From Desulfobacteraceae bacterium (GTDB lineage: Bacteria > Desulfobacterota > Desulfobacteria > Desulfobacterales > Desulfobacteraceae): a DNA stretch of 7,824 nt. Every line of letters starts with the position of its first letter. The stretch's first letter is position 1. The stretch is from NCBI GenBank assembly GCA_003354055.1, contig PIVQ01000318.1, positions 1 through 7,824 of the forward strand, written 5' to 3'. Positions 5,634 through 7,824 of the stretch are shown here, piece after piece. The position numbers and the translations under genes are program-made. The notes beneath the pieces were generated by a model, which had not been told where the DNA came from, ran no database searches, and saw only the letters and a list, made by a program, of their open reading frames with translations.

Positions 5634-5684
5634 CTAACAAGCATACCACTTTCAAGCTTTACCCCAGACTACCAAACATACCAC
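5634..5684 (+). repeat. Imperfect 16-base direct repeat near the end of the HNH operon
   Basis: CTAACAAGCATACCAC (5634-5649) recurs as CTACCAAACATACCAC (5669-5684), 14 of 16 bases identical and 35 bases apart. It lies between the orphan tRNA terminator and the stop of the HNH gene. The role is unknown; it could be an old integration or binding site. Confidence 0.45.
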
Positions 5685-5729
5685 ATTTATGATTATTCAA
5701 AAATTTGTAACTTTTAGGATTCTAAAAAA

Positions 5730-6380
5730 TCAGGCTTGATTGAACAATTCTAATCGAGTGCCAGGAAACGCATCAACCAATTCGGTCTTAATATCGGCAT
5801 GGTCTTCAAATACAGTCATCCAGATTGACCAAAAGCCTGTCTGTAAAGCCAGATCTTTTATAATCTCAGGACTCCCAATCCCTTTGTTAAATTTATCCAA
5901 ATATCTTTTTGCAAGTTCCCATGCCTTTTTACGTTCTTGCCACCGTTTGTCTTTTGGGCTGCATTTGGGATGCCCAGGTAATCGATCAAGCCCTATAAGA
6001 TCCATCAAAGCCTTTGCTTTTGGCCGCAAAATATCATTGAGGCTTGGATTCAGGCCAATCAAACCACTCTCTAAGTAAGCAAAAAGTATAAATGTATTAT
6101 CTATGTGTGGCATCAGTATTTCATCAAAATCAACCGGTTTGGTTCCCTTTGTGGGGTTACAATTCCTACAAGCCAATAAAAAATTCCCCCAATCATATTT
6201 TTTTTGAGGGTTGTTGGCCTTATCTTCTATATGCTCAACATCCAATGAAGAAAAATATCCTTTGCGTTCGCAATAACTACAAAAAGAACCCAAAGCCTCG
6301 ATCAAATCCTCTTTTGCTTTAGCGTAGGGATTATAAGTATCACGATTATCAGTGTATCTTGATTTATCTACGGGTCTCAT
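5730..6380 (-). CDS. HNH endonuclease, Septu PtuB-like / retron-associated HNH (TIGR02646-like)
   Basis: This 216-residue protein is the predicted nuclease partner of the ATPase encoded just upstream. The nuclease core is near the N-terminus: CSYCE (Cys34, Cys37), DVEHI (Asp47, His50), W64-x-N66 within WGNFLLACRNCNPTKG, Cys71 and Cys74, Asn75, Lys78. The two Cys pairs would bind a structural zinc; His50, Asn66 and Asn75 fill the H-N-H/N positions. This pattern (CxYCE, xEH, NLLLACxxCNxxKG) is that of the HNH proteins paired with AAA ATPases in Septu and in retrons carrying PtuA and PtuB. The C-terminal two thirds are helical and have no motif I recognise. Its ATG overlaps the ATPase stop (ATGA), with GGAA 8 bases upstream, so translation is coupled. 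Presumed role: DNA (or tRNA-type) cleavage on phage infection under ATPase control. The HNH call is strong; the system name is inferred from the pair. Confidence 0.82.
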   Translation of the reverse strand: MRPVDKSRYTDNRDTYNPYAKAKEDLIEALGSFCSYCERKGYFSSLDVEHIEDKANNPQKKYDWGNFLLACRNCNPTKGTKPVDFDEILMPHIDNTFILFAYLESGLIGLNPSLNDILRPKAKALMDLIGLDRLPGHPKCSPKDKRWQERKKAWELAKRYLDKFNKGIGSPEIIKDLALQTGFWSIWMTVFEDHADIKTELVDAFPGTRLELFNQA

Positions 6381-7648
6381 TTTGTCAGTTCCGTTGACCG
6401 TTCGGATTTCATAAGTGCCACATAAACAGGATCATTGCTAAATTTAAGTTCAATTTCATCAAGGCGTGCTTTGATAATCTTTGTATGATCATCAGTGTCT
6501 GAGTTTTTACCTTCCTTTATTAAATCGAAATATTCAGCGGCTAACTCCTGCATTTTATTGAACAGGCGGCTTCTCCTGACATCCTCGATTTGCATCACGT
6601 CCTCTGCAATATCTTCTATACTTTTTATCGATGGGTTATCGGTAATATTACTATCAAGAATAATAACTTCATTGGATTTCAACGATTGGATAATAAAAGG
6701 AGAGTGAGAGGTCGTTATAAATTGAATATTCGGAAATGTTCTTTTTAAATCACTTACAATATTTTTTTGCCACTTGGGATGTAAATGCATATCCAATTCG
6801 TCTATTAAGACCACACCAGTTGCTTGAGTAACGGCATTTGCTTTTAAATGTGGATTTAGTTTTATTGCACGGTACGCAATATCGGCTGAAAGTCGAACAA
6901 TACTTTTATATCCGCTACTCAGCTGCCCAAAAGGCATCCACTCGTTATTGTCCAACTGACCTAACATATCGTTGGCTTCCCAACTAAATTTAACATTTTT
7001 CCAGCCGGGAACCATACTCGTAATTGCATCCACAAAGGCCGTGTATAAAGTTTTGTCTTTTTTAAATTTTAAAACAGAGTCTTCAAAGGTTTTAAACCAT
7101 ACCAAAAACTTTTGCTGAAATGAACGAGGATCTAAAGCGCTATAATACCCATCAAGGCGAGAGCCTTTTTTGGCATATGCTTTTTTTTGAAGTTGTTCAC
7201 TCGATACACGTTCTATTCCATAGTATGCAATTAACGGCAGGTTGACACTATCCCCTTCTCGGATCTTGGTCGTCATCATTCTTGCTTTGTTGATTAATTC
7301 ACTGGCATGTCTATAGCTTGTTGACCCTCCTTTTGGTTTATCAGTTGCTCTAAACCAACTATAGTCACGGCCGTTCAAAGTATGTCGAACATGGATAGAA
7401 AATGGGAGTTTAAATTCCACACTTTCTTCAGCCACAATGGTTTGTCGCTTTTCTTCTTGCTTCAAAGGCCTGGACGGCACGCCATCCACACCAAGAAAAA
7501 ATGTGCCAAGAGCATAGGACAATGAATCTAAAATTGATGTCTTACCGGTGCCATTATCGCCAACCAAAACATTAAAATTGGAATCGAACGAAAACGTTTC
7601 ACGAGAAAAGCCTCTGAAATTTTGAATTTTAACCTCATTTATTTTCAT
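6377..7648 (-). CDS. ABC-type AAA ATPase, Septu PtuA-like defence protein
   Basis: This 423-residue SMC/RecF-style ATPase opens with KINEVKIQNFRGF, the usual start of the AAA_21/AAA_23 group. Walker A is GDNGTGKT (residues 30-37), the ABC signature LSSGY (243-247), Walker B VVLIDELDMHLHP (279-291, Asp283 and Glu284), and the H-switch TTSHSP (312-317, His315). The middle (about 60-235) is an insertion without a long coiled coil. After the ATPase core only about 90 charged helical residues remain, too few for the TOPRIM domain of OLD nucleases, which favours PtuA. The start at 7648 has AAGGGA about 8 bases upstream; an ATG 4 bases earlier is out of frame. The gene leads directly into the HNH gene with a 4-base overlap. 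In Septu, PtuA forms an oligomer with PtuB and releases nuclease activity on infection; that role here is inferred. This gene pair looks AT-richer than the phage block, as defence modules often do. Neither a reverse transcriptase nor another partner is visible upstream. Confidence 0.8.
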   Translation of the reverse strand: MKINEVKIQNFRGFSRETFSFDSNFNVLVGDNGTGKTSILDSLSYALGTFFLGVDGVPSRPLKQEEKRQTIVAEESVEFKLPFSIHVRHTLNGRDYSWFRATDKPKGGSTSYRHASELINKARMMTTKIREGDSVNLPLIAYYGIERVSSEQLQKKAYAKKGSRLDGYYSALDPRSFQQKFLVWFKTFEDSVLKFKKDKTLYTAFVDAITSMVPGWKNVKFSWEANDMLGQLDNNEWMPFGQLSSGYKSIVRLSADIAYRAIKLNPHLKANAVTQATGVVLIDELDMHLHPKWQKNIVSDLKRTFPNIQFITTSHSPFIIQSLKSNEVIILDSNITDNPSIKSIEDIAEDVMQIEDVRRSRLFNKMQELAAEYFDLIKEGKNSDTDDHTKIIKARLDEIELKFSNDPVYVALMKSERSTELTK

Positions 7649-7715
7649 TCATGTAATCCCTTTTATTATAATCATAAAATTTCTAAAACAATATAAACCG
7701 TTTTGATTCGACATC

Positions 7716-7746
7716 TGGATAGCCTGAAAAACGACCAGGCTATCCA
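7716..7746. repeat. 11-bp perfect hairpin upstream of the ATPase gene
   Basis: TGGATAGCCTG (7716-7726) and CAGGCTATCCA (7736-7746) flank a 9-base loop, AAAAACGAC. No T run follows on either strand, so it is not a standard terminator. It lies 68 bases upstream of the ATPase start and may be an operator or part of the 5' leader of the defence operon. The remaining sequence to the window end is AT-rich and shows no gene. Confidence 0.55.
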
Positions 7747-7824
7747 TAGTAATTCTAATGACAGATTTTTAATACTTTTGTACTAAAAAAGGAAAAAAGA
7801 CACAAGACAAATACCAGCACTGTT

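Larger units (their letters stand above)
4997..5729. other. Gene-poor prophage/host junction region
   Basis: No convincing protein gene lies in these roughly 730 bases. From left to right they hold an A/T run, the repeat-dense segment 5047-5220, an AT-rich stretch with a good + strand promoter, a candidate small RNA ending in a terminator, two 9-bp direct repeats, the tRNA 3' fragment, the orphan tRNA terminator with an extra inverted copy, and a pair of 16-base repeats before the HNH gene's stop. The open frames at 5140-5340 (+) and 5217-5411 (-) have no ribosome site and low-complexity, AT-driven composition, and are not called. Confidence 0.6.

Noticed and set aside
5436..5684. CRISPR array
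   Set aside because: The repeats are only paired, short, of different sequence and irregularly spaced.
6377..7648. OLD-family nuclease
   Set aside because: There is no room or motif for a TOPRIM domain after the ATPase core, and a separate HNH gene is coupled to it.
7665..7670. TATAAT on the minus strand upstream of the ATPase
   Set aside because: The transcript would start inside the ribosome site, and the best -35 (TTGTTT) is only 15 bases away; probably AT-rich coincidence.

Overview
The window reads as the right-hand end of an integrated tailed prophage in a Gram-negative host, followed by host DNA that carries a two-gene defence module. The host is probably a Desulfobacterota-like anaerobe. 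That placement is weak: it rests on the general look of the proteins, a c-type heme motif ORF and the tRNA-Leu-like fragment, with no marker gene in the window.

Positions 1-4305 are a tightly packed + strand phage late block. It starts inside a very large virion-type protein of the PLxRFG / large polyvalent protein class. Three short genes with touching or overlapping stop and start codons follow: a small membrane protein, an M15-type zinc peptidase endolysin, and a holin-like protein with a soluble N-terminal half and two membrane segments. Together they make a plausible lysis cassette: the holin opens the inner membrane and the signal-less endolysin cuts the peptidoglycan stem peptide.

Positions 4306-5490 look like the accessory tail of the prophage. 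They hold a small exported ORF with a CxxCH heme motif, a bidirectional terminator, a small gene on the opposite strand (possibly a lysogenic-conversion gene), a region dense in inverted and direct repeats, a good sigma70-type promoter that reads about 115 nt of non-coding DNA into a second terminator (a candidate small RNA), and a pair of 9-bp direct repeats next to the junction. The two terminators share nearly the same stem and the loop core AGCATG.

Positions 5491-5529 match the 3' end of a tRNA gene: T-arm, acceptor 3' strand and encoded CCA, with no 5' half. This is the expected scar (distal att site) of integration into a tRNA gene, probably tRNA-Leu. A long hairpin just after it looks like the original tRNA terminator. 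The polarity fits prophage on the left and original host sequence on the right.

Positions 5730-7648, on the minus strand, hold two translationally coupled genes: an ABC-type AAA ATPase without a visible TOPRIM domain, and an HNH nuclease with two zinc-type Cys pairs. This pairing matches Septu (PtuA/PtuB), or the effector pair of a retron with ATPase and HNH. No reverse transcriptase is visible, but only about 176 bases upstream of the ATPase are included. Those bases contain an 11-bp perfect hairpin of unknown role.
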